DNA from: Agarophyton chilense
Lineage: Eukaryota > Rhodophyta > Florideophyceae > Gracilariales > Gracilariaceae
Reading direction: 5' to 3'
Assembly: GCA_030374765.1 (NCBI GenBank)
Contig: JARGXX010000095.1
Location: forward strand, 496,001-560,000
DNA: 64,000 bases
Below, in pieces: positions 34,101-43,511 of the stretch (its first letter is position 1; every line of letters starts with the position of its first letter). Under the pieces are notes generated by a model. That model was not told the DNA's origin. It did no database searches and saw nothing but the letters and a program-made list of their open reading frames with translations. The position numbers were made by a program, and so were the translations under genes.

Positions 34101-34753
34101 AAAAGCGCCTTTACAATACGTCAGTATCGACATCCTAGGGGAATTGATTCGCTCAAGGCGAGGTTATCGCTACCAATTGGTAATCACCGACCGCTTCTCG
34201 AAGCTAGTGCGGACTGTGCCGCTGAAGCGGATAACCGCAGCCTTAATCGAACAGGCATTTATCAAACACTGGGTATTTATATACGAACCACCAGAAGTTC
34301 TGTTATCATCTGTTATCATATAATGGGAAGTAATTCGTTGCGAAGTTCTTTCAGAATGTTTGCCGCATTATGGGCATTCAAAACGTGTTTATGACGACCT
34401 ATCATCCGCAATGCAACGGTCAGGTGGAGCGCTTCAACCGCACGCTGATAGCAGCATTACGACACTACATCGCGGACCACCCGAAAGAATGGGACATGTT
34501 TACAGATACTCTGTGCTACGCGTACAATACGCAAGTGGAAGTCCAGGTATTGGGTAGAACTAAGGAGGCAAGTGCGACGGAACGTCAAGGCAAAAGCCAA
34601 AGTGACTCTGGGGAGAGTGAACCACCACCAATGGCTCAAGCGGAGGAGAAAGCTCCTGATCTCCCACCGCCGGCGGTTGCGTACTCCAATCACGGACAGC
34701 TTTCGAAGTATCGGGATATGATCCGAGGCACGCTCACACCCGTAAGTACATAA
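31122..34753 (+). pseudogene. Chromovirus D Pol: protease, RT, RNase H, integrase
   Basis: Protease: ILDTGAGPNF and [52 protein letters not shown]. RNase H: SVDTDSSEYQVGC, TDHSSLRCLLS. A TAA at 32526-32528 follows RMD. A frameshift near 33915 precedes the integrase zinc region (LAHYSRLSGHPG), which then has TAG for Trp in DFYW. Integrase core: SIDILGEL with the first Asp. The second Asp block is wrecked by a 10-bp tandem duplication at 34299-34318 and a TAA. The third block, CNGQVERFN, keeps its Glu. A deletion after NTQVE removes the start of the C-terminal domain. A TAA at about 34751-34753 separates this from the chromodomain part. Confidence 0.92.
34299..34318 (+). repeat. 10-bp tandem duplication in integrase of element D
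   Basis: TCTGTTATCA occurs twice in a row where a single copy would preserve the frame into NGK.F. It destroys the second catalytic Asp block. Confidence 0.8.
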
Positions 34754-35365
34754 ATGGAACCTGAAAGCAGGAAAGATGTTTTGGACTTTGGCTCCAAGGA
34801 CTTGGAAACGAGTGCACGCGAAAACGCGCCGATGCCGCTTCAGGCTGAACCGTCAGGTGAAGCGCCACTCGCTGTTCCGCCGATATCGGCTCCCATCCCT
34901 CGTGGGCAGGAAGAAGAAGAGGTATGGCCTTCTGTCGTGGTGAAAGCACCATCGTCCACCGAACAGCGGTCAGAATCGGATAAACCGAAGGAAGTTCATC
35001 CACGAATGGAATTGAGAAGCAGCAAGAATTACGCTTCTATGGAACCTGGAAAACATGATAGCTCTTTATCAGCCCTAAGGCATTTCAAACCTGTTAACAG
35101 GAGTCTCGCGCCAACAGCGAAAGCATTGGGAAACGCCCAGGAATATGTTATGGATCGCATATGTGAACATGGAGAGCATGAAGATACTGGAGAATTACTG
35201 TATCGAGTCCGATGGTACGGTTTTCCTCCGGAGGCGGATACGTGGGAACCTATAGCTCATATCCCCCGTTCGCAACTCGTGCAATATCATCGACGCATGC
35301 GATTACCACTCCCCAGGGAGATCGACTCCTCGATAGTCGGGCTCATGGGCACATCCCTTTTCTAA
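34754..35365 (+). CDS. Chromovirus D: C-terminal pol segment with chromodomain
   Basis: In frame with the last integrase segment after a single TAA, and opening with ATG. The first 130 residues are low-complexity and acidic/proline-rich. A chromodomain follows at about residues 132-190: EYVMDRICEH, LYRVRWYGF, ADTWEPIAHIP, QLVQYHRRM. The aromatic cage positions are kept. The stop at 35363-35365 lies 414 bases before the end of the antisense ORF. Confidence 0.88.
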   Translation: MEPESRKDVLDFGSKDLETSARENAPMPLQAEPSGEAPLAVPPISAPIPRGQEEEEVWPSVVVKAPSSTEQRSESDKPKEVHPRMELRSSKNYASMEPGKHDSSLSALRHFKPVNRSLAPTAKALGNAQEYVMDRICEHGEHEDTGELLYRVRWYGFPPEADTWEPIAHIPRSQLVQYHRRMRLPLPREIDSSIVGLMGTSLF

Positions 35366-35779
35366 GTACGGGCTACCAAGGTAGTAAAATCTCGAATGGC
35401 GAGAAGAATACAAGAAGTCATGTGGAAGAAAAGTGAAAACAGGCAAGCACAGGACATTTACTAATTATCTTCTAAGAAGAACTCGAGAAGCGAGAAGAGA
35501 GGATTGAAGAACTCGAGAAGCGGGAAGAGATGAAGACTAGAAGATAAGAAGGGAACGTGAAGACACGAAGTCAGCGGAGTTTTATTGGTATCGAGATATC
35601 ACCGCAAGGGTGTTGACTAGGAGTCTTTTCTAGGATCATCAAGGAGACGTGCGAGCACGCAGGTTCGCAAGAAGCTGTGCGCGATCACCCTCAACTTGGT
35701 CAACGGGAAAGCCCGCATCTAAGAGGAACTGCCTCAGCGGATCCAAGCCTGGATCTCAGACCGGCACTGCACTCGGTTG
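35366..35779. other. Spacer between convergent pol D and antisense ORF D
   Basis: Purine-rich, with repeated GAACTCGAGAAGCG-like words at about 35480-35540; no gene is recognised. Probably the shared 3' untranslated region. Confidence 0.4.
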
Positions 35780-37429
35780 TTAGGTAGACCCATGAGAGAA
35801 CTCTTGAGCAACTCCCGCCACTGCGGATTGATCGACGGAAGTCGCTACGCCTGCCAGCTCTGGCTCGTCCTCGTAACCGAGTTCAGCCTCAGCTCCTGGC
35901 GCTTCCTCATACGGTTCCTCTCCGTTCTCGGATGGAGTAGCATCGTACACGTATCCAGTAAGCTGGTTCGGTGGCATGTCACGCGGGTTCTCCCGAAGAA
36001 AGCGAGCCTGCTCGGAGGTGATCAACTGGCGCGTCCAGGGGTCGTACCAAACGAAATCTCCAGCACTTTCTGTTCGTCCAGGAGAATGGTCGTAGTGTCT
36101 TGCACGGTTTCAGCGAGCGGATTGATCAGCTGGCACTCCAGACCAATCGACACTGTCGATCAAATCCACAAGATGGAGGAAGTCGGCATGGTTCGAACGG
36201 GATCCCAGGACAAGGGAAAGATCGAGTTCTCTCGCATACTTTCGCTCTGTGGGCCAAACTCTAAGGGTATCATAAACATCCCACAGGAGGAAGACGGCCA
36301 TCTTGGCTGTAAACTCGGTATAAACCACCGCCCAATATCCCGAGAACGGGTCGTTAACCAACGCGGACCCGATGTAGGAGATCGCCGGTGGGAGCTCCAC
36401 AGGGCAACCACGAGGACTCTCGATCGCCGCCCAATTCTCCGGAATACCGATGTAGCGCCCGAAGCGCGCGTTCCGCCGGATGCGGTCAATCTCGATCATT
36501 TGATACGGCACCAAATAGCCCAAACGTGATCGAGTACGACGTTCCCAACGAGGATAATCCCAATAGGGAATGTCATGCTTTCGAAGGAAGCGGAACTCCG
36601 CACGGAGAAGAGGTTGCTGAAAGCAGAGAGCTGCATCACGCACACCGCGCACACCGCGCCAACCGCTAACATCGACTTCAACGAGTGTCTCGATATACGA
36701 GTAACCTTCACCGTCGGTACTGGCTTTCCAGGTATCTAGTTCCCAGTCCTGCGGGAGGAGAACCGTACTGATGAATCGGTGAAGACGCTTGTAAATCAGC
36801 TTGGTGAACCGCGTACGGGCTTCGGACAAGGTTTCCGTTGAATGTCGCGCAATCGAGTTGTCTGGAAAAGCAATATGGCTCGCCCAGTCGTCGCTATAAA
36901 TCGCGTGTTCCGTAATACCGTCAGGGAAATACCCACCGTGTACATACTGTTGTATCAACGCGTCATCGCGGATAGCAACTGGATCAAACCACGGCGCTTG
37001 CGCCAAGAGTTCAACGTTGTCAAGAGGATCTCGTCCATAGAAATCCGCAGGGTGCGGGTAGCTCCACTGAGAACGACGAGAAGGAGCTCGAATCACACCC
37101 GCAGAGGCGACGTAAGCCGCGTTTGGCATCGGAGCCCGGAATCCGGTGTACGGTGTGGGGAACGAACGGTATGGACCGAGTTGAGCAGTATGCTGCGACG
37201 CATAACCAGCAGTGTTGGAAGGAGCCCCAGAAGGCACATCCTCAGAGGAGGGCTGAAACGGGTTGGACCCGGCGTTCGGATTCATCGCGAGAGATCGAGC
37301 TGAAGAGCGTTGAGAAACAGAATGCTGTTGAGAACTGTAAGAGTTGGTCGGGCAGCGAGGAATTCGTGATGACGATGAGTACCCGGAACACCGGTCCGAC
37401 TGCGTATAAACGCTTCTTGCGTCCCCCAT
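35780..37429 (-). pseudogene. Chromovirus D antisense ORF (third gene), one internal TGA
   Basis: 439 residues read from 37429 to a TGA at 36110-36112, followed in frame by about 110 more residues to 35780; CGA to TGA explains the stop. The N-terminal 120 residues are Ser/Pro-rich and disordered. The globular part contains QAPWFDPVAI, LLPQDWELDTW, PLLRAEFRFLRKHDIPYW, RRTRSRLGYLVPYQ, FGRYIGIPENW, CPVELPPAISYIGS, GYWAVVYTEF and FLLWDVYDTLRVW. After the stop comes HSPGRTESAGDFVWYDPW, then an acidic tail. All these blocks recur in element B in the same order, so the frame has been under coding constraint in the past. No known domain is recognised. It starts 24 bases from the 3' LTR. Confidence 0.72.
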
Positions 37430-37441
37430 GGTTCGCGCATA

Positions 37442-37453
37442 TCGAGGGGGGTA
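37442..37453 (+). other. Polypurine tract of element D
   Basis: GAGGGGGG followed by TA lies immediately before the 3' LTR. Confidence 0.7.
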
Positions 37454-38120
37454 TGTAGTATTCTACTATGTCGGGGAATCCAATAGGTTGGTTTTTCGCG
37501 AAGTCGCGGTTGGAACTCATAAATGAGTGATATCATCAGCATTGTGATATGAAACGGCACACCGCATAGGATGCCTAGAGGCAGAATTTCTTAGTGGAAC
37601 ACGTGGCGTCATGGGTCGAGTGGCTTGCAACGGCGCATGTTGTGGCCATCCACGTGGCTGGTTTTACTACCCTTTGTAGCTAGACGTCCATTAGGGACCA
37701 TACCCATACAGTGGTTTGACTAAGTGGCTGACCACTGGGTATTATTTATATATTTATTTGGGCACTCACCCTGGCACACAGTATATAGTGTACCAGAGGT
37801 GAGCGCCGACTCCAAGTAAAGGAGACAACATGGGCAACATGACTATTCTGTTCCTCGCTTAGGATTCCTTAACCGGAGATCCGGACGAGCTATAATAGAT
37901 AGTCAGCCCCCAACCACTTCACGAGCCGTCTCGTACCTACGTTCCATCAACTTTTTACAGTTGCACTGTTCAACCTCGCTGGCGAGTAGTGGCTTTACAC
38001 CCCACTTCCAGCTCGCTGGTGTTGTAGCTCTACCACCCCTTTTCCTTCGCCGCAAGCGACCCATCGGCAGTCCGAACGCTGTCGCAGGTGTCTGCTCTCT
38101 CCGTTAGAGCGAATACTACA
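37454..38120 (+). repeat. 3' LTR of chromovirus D
   Basis: Starts TGTAGTATTCTACTATG and ends GCGAATACTACA; it pairs with 28045-28712 and is followed by the TCTTC duplication (38121-38125). Confidence 0.93.
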
Positions 38121-38125
38121 TCTTC
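38121..38125 (+). repeat. Target site duplication TCTTC, right copy (element D)
   Basis: Matches 28040-28044; it lies inside codons for a KPKK stretch of element C pol. Confidence 0.9.
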
Positions 38126-38643
38126 TTCGGTTTGACGAACCATACCCGTTTGGTTTCCGTATTACCTAAAATGGCAATTCGTCCCCCCTGACGTAGGGCG
38201 ACTGTTTGGGAACCAGGAAGGATTGCTTTGACATGTCTGTCAATGAAGTTCGTACCTAGTAGGCAGTCTGTCGATAAACCGTCGACAACAAAGAATTGCA
38301 GTCTTACCATGAGGTGTCCGAGCTGCACCACAGTGGTGAGCATACCTCGAAGGTTTAATGGGCGCTCGTTTGCATCCACCAGCGGGTTGTTGTCGGGAGG
38401 TCGGCTCAAGTTCCGAAGTCCCGCCTCAGGTATGACGCGGGAGTTCAGCACGTTTGGGCCGGCCCCTGTATCCAACACGCAGGTGACCTGAACCGCAAGG
38501 CGATCGGAGAAACACATTGAAGTACGTACTTTATAGTTGTTGTACTTCATATGACAAACCGGAACTGGTTGTGACGTGTTCTCTTCCACCTTCAAGGTTC
38601 TGGGTATCGATTGGCCTTCCGATTGCAGGTGGGGTTCGGACAT
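38126..38643 (-). pseudogene. Chromovirus C pol: start of pol and aspartic protease
   Basis: The ATG at 38643-38641 overlaps the gag stop as TAATG, placing pol in the -1 frame. The protease has CVLDTGAGPNVL with the catalytic Asp, and CLLGTNFIDRHV as the second conserved block. The frame is open to the point where element D is inserted and continues in register at 28039. It would process Gag-Pol during particle maturation. Confidence 0.88.
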
Positions 38644-40937
38644 TACGCCAACCGCTCGGTGTTTTCCTCCTGTACGGGAGGGGTTGAGTCCAAGTTTGGT
38701 GTTTCCTCGATGGTATTGATCTGTACCGGTGTAAGGGGTTGGAACCTATTTGGTGCTTGCGTTGAAGACCAATAGAGACGTTGGTGATTCTGCATGCGAG
38801 CCTTAATCAACTGGTCTCTCATCCCTGGAGGTAAGTTATCGCAATTGTTTGCCAAATGGTCTGTCGCGAGACAAAACCAGCAAACGAGGCCTCCAGTTTA
38901 AGGGTCTCGCGTTACCATTGAGGGGGGCTTCGAAACCTGGTTGGTAGGAGCAGTGGCGTAGGATGTGGGTGGCGAGTTATGGGAGCTCGCTCCTGGCATC
39001 CTATGCGAGCTCACCGAACTTGGCAGCGATTGTACCGAGTTTGGTGTACGCGTTTACGACCAATTTCCTACCGTCGACGGTTTTGAGAACTGCCCCTGGG
39101 TCGCTAGCAAGTGGATAGCGGTTCCTGTAGGTACTTCGATGTGCGAGCTACCCTCTGAGGTTGTTGTGTCTTCAATGTCCAAGACTGACCTTTTCGGTTT
39201 ATCCTTCGAGGTTGGAGGCATGGCTGGTCTCTTTCCCAGCCGAAGGGTATCTCCAAGGCCCTGGGAGTATCGAGCCAGCCCATTGTATTCTACCTCTCGG
39301 TTAGTGGCCAGGTAATTGCGTACCTGGGAACGGATCGCTTTGTCGACATTGTCGGCCAATAGCGACTTTAACCTCGAGGTAGTGAACACATTACCTCAAC
39401 GGGTTGCCAGATTCCAAAGCGCGAGCGAAAACTCCGATTCGGTTTGCCCAGAACTTTGATGGAAAGCGAGGACTTCCGAGTAAGCCTCTTGGACAATCTC
39501 ATCGGTGGCGTATGTTTCCAAAAGGAAATTGACCACTTCTGGGTATGACTCCAACATCTCTGTGCAATTTTCAGTGCCATCTTCATCCATCGCTAAGGTG
39601 TTGCCGCGGAGCCTGCCCTGCAGCAAGTAGTATTCTTGTCCTTTAAGGTAAAACTGAAATAGCCACATCGCAGTGTCCTCGGAAAAACCATTTTGGTCAC
39701 ATGCAAGCTTGAACTTCTGTAGAAACTCAAGTATCGCAATAGGATCCGTACCTGTGAAGGTTGTGGCACCCATTTGGAAGCTGAGCTTCTTGTGGTGCAT
39801 AGTAATTTTCTGAGCCACCCCTTGGGTGTATTCAGAAGACTTGTTGATCAACCGATAAGTCCTGTAGTCAACCGCTTTGGTGAACATATCGTTCAAGGGT
39901 TGGGGCACCTCCAGGTCTATTTCGGTGTCCGACTCAGAGTCGGGCGACTCATTGTATCGCTTTTTACCCTTTCGGTTCTTCTTCGACGACTTCTTCGTCG
40001 ACCTGTTCGTTTTCTTCTTCTTCTTACCTTTACGGTCATCATCCGACGATGAACTCGTATCGGAACTGGAGTCTGACGAGTCGGGGTCTGAATCATCCTC
40101 TCGATTCTTTCCCCTCTTCGTCCTCCGCTTCTTCCCTTTTCGGTTTCTTCGTCGCTCATCCAACGAGTCAGACGAATCGTCTTTGGGACCACCTCCATGG
40201 GTATCCTTTTGAACGAGACCTGTATTTAGTGGCAGGTAAATGTCTCGAGGATCTACCTTCCCCGGGACCTCTTGACTCTGCCTTGGACCTTGTAGGTACT
40301 CACTATCAGTAGGTAACTGTTGGGAATGGGTGGAATGACCCATTTGGAACCCTTGTGGTATGCACTTTGCGATGTTCACCTGTGTAGGTCGGGATTCTAT
40401 GAATCCCTCGGAAACCCAAAGGTCCTGCACAGCGCGGTAAACATGCTCCCTAGCATCTGTAAAGAGATACTGTTTCACCATTTCAGGTATCCTTTCCGAT
40501 AGCTCTTGAGCTGCTCGGTCAACCACAATACGGGTAAATGCATCAACGTCCATTGAGGGCGGAACCATCCGGGTATCCGACTTCTCCTTTATGGTTAATG
40601 CATCCTCCACCGCGAGGGTGACGAGCGCTTTCGCTCGCTCTTCGAGATGAGGCCATAGCTCCTCCGCTGCAACCTCAATTGGTAATTCCCTTTGAGGTTC
40701 CATTGCCATTGGCGGCGGACCATGTACCTTTCCGGTTTTGTCTCGAGGGTGCCGGAGCAGTTCCTCGGGGGTTTCCAGAACCGGTTGAGCGTATGGGGCT
40801 CCTTTAAGACCTTTATGGCTTGGTGGGGCGCTTACACCACGCGTATTCCTTTTAGGTCGTTCCATTTGTGACCGATAGTGGTATCCTGTATTGCTTTGCG
40901 GGATTTCCTGAAACCAAATAGGTGTACGAGCGTCCAA
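38643..40937 (-). pseudogene. Chromovirus C Gag
   Basis: The frame runs from 40937 to 38643 with three stops: TGA at 39396-39398 (CGA to TGA), TAA at 39054-39056 and TAA at 38898-38900. Features in order: a Pro-rich N-terminus, an acidic helical segment, and a strongly charged linker rich in K/R then D/S (about residues 255-345). The capsid-like domain follows (LNDMFTKAVDYRTYRL, AILEFLQKFKLAC, MLESYPEVVNFLLETYAT), and the CCHC knuckle is CWFCLATDHLANNC at about 38880-38838. Layout matches the gags of B, D and F despite low identity. Confidence 0.88.
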
Positions 40938-40991
40938 TCCTTCTCGGAATCGCGTGTGAACTGTGAAGGTACGACGAAACCTAAAAATACT

Positions 40992-41009
40992 TTCTAAGTC
41001 GGGAGACCA
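40992..41009 (-). other. Primer-binding site of element C
   Basis: On the minus strand TGGTCTCCCGACTTAGAA follows the 5' LTR after three T. It is identical to element D's site. Confidence 0.8.
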
Positions 41010-41012
41010 AAA

Positions 41013-41645
41013 TGTCGTACAGTCACCTCTGGGGTATGCTACTGTCTTGTCTCGGGAGCGTAGTGACGCTCAACCGTAGGGAGCGTGTTGACGCTCAACC
41101 TTAGAAGGTAGACGTAGTAAACCTCGATGGCAACAGGGCACCGTGAAAACCCGCAGGGGCAAACGGCGGGGCGACTAGCCTATACCGTGTAGGTAAACGA
41201 TGGTAGGCGTCGACGCGCGGGAAAGCCTGTGTTGTAGTTGAGAAACAATAAACCAAAAGGTATAGTCGTGACCCAAGTGATGCCTGTCTTTATCAGATAA
41301 GGATGGGGGAGGTGTAGTTGCTTATATGCAGTGGCCTGCACTCTCCAGATCACCCGGGAGGTGCCATCAAGGCACGGTCTCTGACCTAGTGTCAGAGACC
41401 TGGCCAGCACTGGCTACAGTGCCATGTGGCCACTCAACTACTGTACTAAAATACGCATAATTACAATTACTATCACTAACAATTACTCAACCAGAAGGTA
41501 CATGTCAACACTACAGGTGGCTGACAACACCTAGATGGTAGCTCGCCCGGAGCTACGTGGTCGATGATTCCTCGCACCCATCACCTACAAGGTCAGCGTA
41601 GTGTATCGGACCCTCAAAGGTCAGCCCTTCCGCCACTATACGACA
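41013..41645 (-). repeat. 5' LTR of chromovirus C
   Basis: A 633-bp partner of 8658-9291 with termini TGTCGTAC ... TATACGACA. It directly abuts the SF3B4-like RRM1 coding sequence on its right. Confidence 0.93.
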
Positions 41646-41750
41646 TGTGATTCGATTGCGCGGGGTGTACAAATGACGGACGGGGGCAGCTTGGACTATA
41701 AGTTCCAGCAAAAGGACATTTGATACATTGTCATCGAGTGTTCGTACATA
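41646..41750 (-). pseudogene. SF3B4: SF3B4-like splicing factor, 5' part: first half of RRM1
   Basis: 35 codons on the minus strand read YVRTLDDNVSNVLLLELIVQ followed by AAPVRHLYTPRNRIT. This is the beta1-helix1-beta2 half of an RRM, like the family's YVGNLD...LLWELFIQAGPV...P.DRVT. The next residues of the family, GQHQGYGFVEF, are found as GEHFRCVSCEFY at the other side of element C (8657 downwards). Upstream (about 41751-41840) the match fades; a DKQQP-like stretch may be the start of RRM1 in a shifted frame, and CTTTGTTTTAG at about 41825-41835 could be a splice acceptor. No start codon is assigned. Confidence 0.82.
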
Positions 41751-41840
41751 AAAGCGGCTGCTGCTTATCCAAGTCCAGCAACATTCGCGTGCGCGAACGT
41801 CGTGGACGTGGGTGGCGAGAAAGGCAGTATCTAAAACAAA

Positions 41841-42219
41841 GCGTGAACGTTAGAGTTGAATGATGGAGCACGCGGTGAATGCCACTGTACGTCTGGTTGC
41901 GCTGCAACGAAAAGCGGCCTTTTCGAAGCCAAAGTTACCGCATGTGGCTATCAATGTTTTGATCAACTGTTACATAATTTGTTGCAAACTAAATGGTTGC
42001 TTTTTGTCGGACTTTTCAAGAACAACAAGGGGTTTTCAGTAAATAGGCCACTTAATATGAATACCGTTATTTCAAAACCAATTTGTAACTTAGTTTACTG
42101 AGAACACAGCTTTTTTGGAATTCACTCAGCCTTTGTGATATGGCTTTTTATTTGCGTAATTCGGCAGTATTAGGTTTACAGACCTATTGATAGGGTTGTT
42201 ATTTTGATTTTTCATCACA
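41841..42219. other. Unassigned region upstream of the split SF3B4-like gene
   Basis: Possibly the promoter or first exon of the SF3B4-like gene. No clear coding sequence; AT-rich towards the mariner element. Confidence 0.35.
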
Positions 42220-42590
42220 TAAAGTGCGTTTCAAAAACATATCCCTTTACAAAAACTGCGCCAAAAAGGCATTTCACGTACTTTATAGCACATTACACAG
42301 CAAATAAAAACCACTAAGTCATTAACACTGTTTCGAAAGTATATCCTTTATACAATCATTAGCTCACTTTTGGCTCGTGTCGCGCCTCTGACACGTTCTG
42401 AACATCTGCAACACATAGAATTAGTAAATCAGGGTATGATTCCAGCAGATATATCCCGAAAACTCAAGCGCAACCCAAAAACAATCAACAACTTCATCAA
42501 AAACCCCACTACATACGGAAAAAAGCGTTCAACCCACCGTCTTACGTCACTATCTCCGGCCGATAAGCGTGGAATTAAGCGAGAACTATG

Positions 42591-42595
42591 GTGTA
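42591..42595 (+). repeat. Target site duplication GTGTA of the solo LTR (left)
   Basis: GTGTA is repeated at 43512-43516; removing the LTR restores a continuous mariner sequence. Confidence 0.85.
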
Positions 42596-43511
42596 TGTGG
42601 AGCAAAACCCGGCGACGGGAAGTGCTCTCAAGGTGTTCGAAGCCTTGCTCCCTGGGGGAGGCAGACTCAGAGACAGAGCCCTCCGTTCCACCCGTAGTGT
42701 GGGGTGTAACTCCCACGGGGGATTCCGGCAGTACCGACGGAGGTGAGGGGTAGAAACCGTTGGATCGGGAATGTGTATGGGTATCCCAAAGAATGGGGGA
42801 AAATCCGGCGAAGAGGAAAACCGGGGCGAGGGTCGGGCACTAACAGGCACCGGACCCGAGAACCAGAAAAGGGGCGAAACAACAAAAGAAACCCAATACA
42901 GGGGCGAAAACCTGTCCTCGAAAGGAAACACAAAAAGCACGCAACAAGTAAGCAGAACCCCCACGGGGTATCGTGCACGCAGGTCGTCTGAGCGGTCCCA
43001 AGGGGGTGGTTGCACGGAACCCAAACGTGGGCACTCTCCAAGTGGAGTCGTGTCCCTACGCAGGCGTTGCTAACCAGAGCCCGTTCCGGGTTGTAAGGCC
43101 GAAACGATGGCGACGAAGAACCTCTAAAGGTATCGAAGACCAACCTTGGTTTCCATTTACTCTGAGCTTCGGATTGTCAGATCTCATCTCCCTAAGTAGG
43201 GCCCACTAACTAAACTCTACAGTAGTGCACACCTGCTCAGGGCCATACACGTGGAGATCCCACTGTCAGGGCCCAAAAGTCCAACGTTCTAACAAATATC
43301 CGAAAATCGGTGCCAATATTAAGCCACGTGTATCATGGGGCCAATCCAACCATGGGCCATCCGAATTTTCACTTCATAGGCGAACTCTAACCAGAAAACA
43401 GTGCCACCTCAGCACACCTTAGAGGGGATCATAGTCATAACCCTCGGAGGGTTCAATCCTCATTCTATGAGTTGCATCTTCAAGTATCCTCTAACTGGGC
43501 GTTGCTCTACA
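42596..43511 (+). repeat. Solo LTR (chromovirus F-related family)
   Basis: A 916-bp sequence with inverted termini TGTGGAGCAA ... TTGCTCTACA, flanked by GTGTA on both sides. It contains no coding region. Its ends and some inner words (AATACAGGGGC, GGAAACACAAAAAG) resemble the LTR of element F (55610-56427). It arose by recombination between the two LTRs of a former full element. Confidence 0.82.

Larger units (their letters stand above)
28045..38120 (+). mobile_element. Chromovirus D, complete element nested in element C
   Basis: A 10.1-kb Ty3/gypsy element with 668- and 667-bp LTRs, a PBS, gag, pol, chromodomain, antisense ORF and polypurine tract. LTR divergence is roughly 5 percent by eye, similar to that of its host element C and higher than that of B. 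Both major ORFs are broken. Confidence 0.93.
8658..41645 (-). mobile_element. Chromovirus C, full element carrying three nested insertions
   Basis: This is a Ty3/gypsy element on the minus strand with LTRs at 41013-41645 (5') and 8658-9291 (3'). Its own sequence is about 9.1 kb; the rest is element B (16023-27144), element D (28045-38120) and a piggyBac-like insertion (about 12160-14851). Gene order is gag, protease, reverse transcriptase, RNase H, integrase, chromodomain. The pol frame is preserved across all three insertions when one copy of each target duplication is removed. By eye the two LTRs differ at about 5 percent of sites. It interrupts the SF3B4-like gene within RRM1. Several stops show it is no longer autonomous. 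Confidence 0.9.

Noticed and set aside
39774-40312. Phe/Ser-rich plus-strand ORFs opposite gag C
   Set aside because: They are the reverse reading of the Lys/Asp/Ser-rich gag linker and have no independent support.
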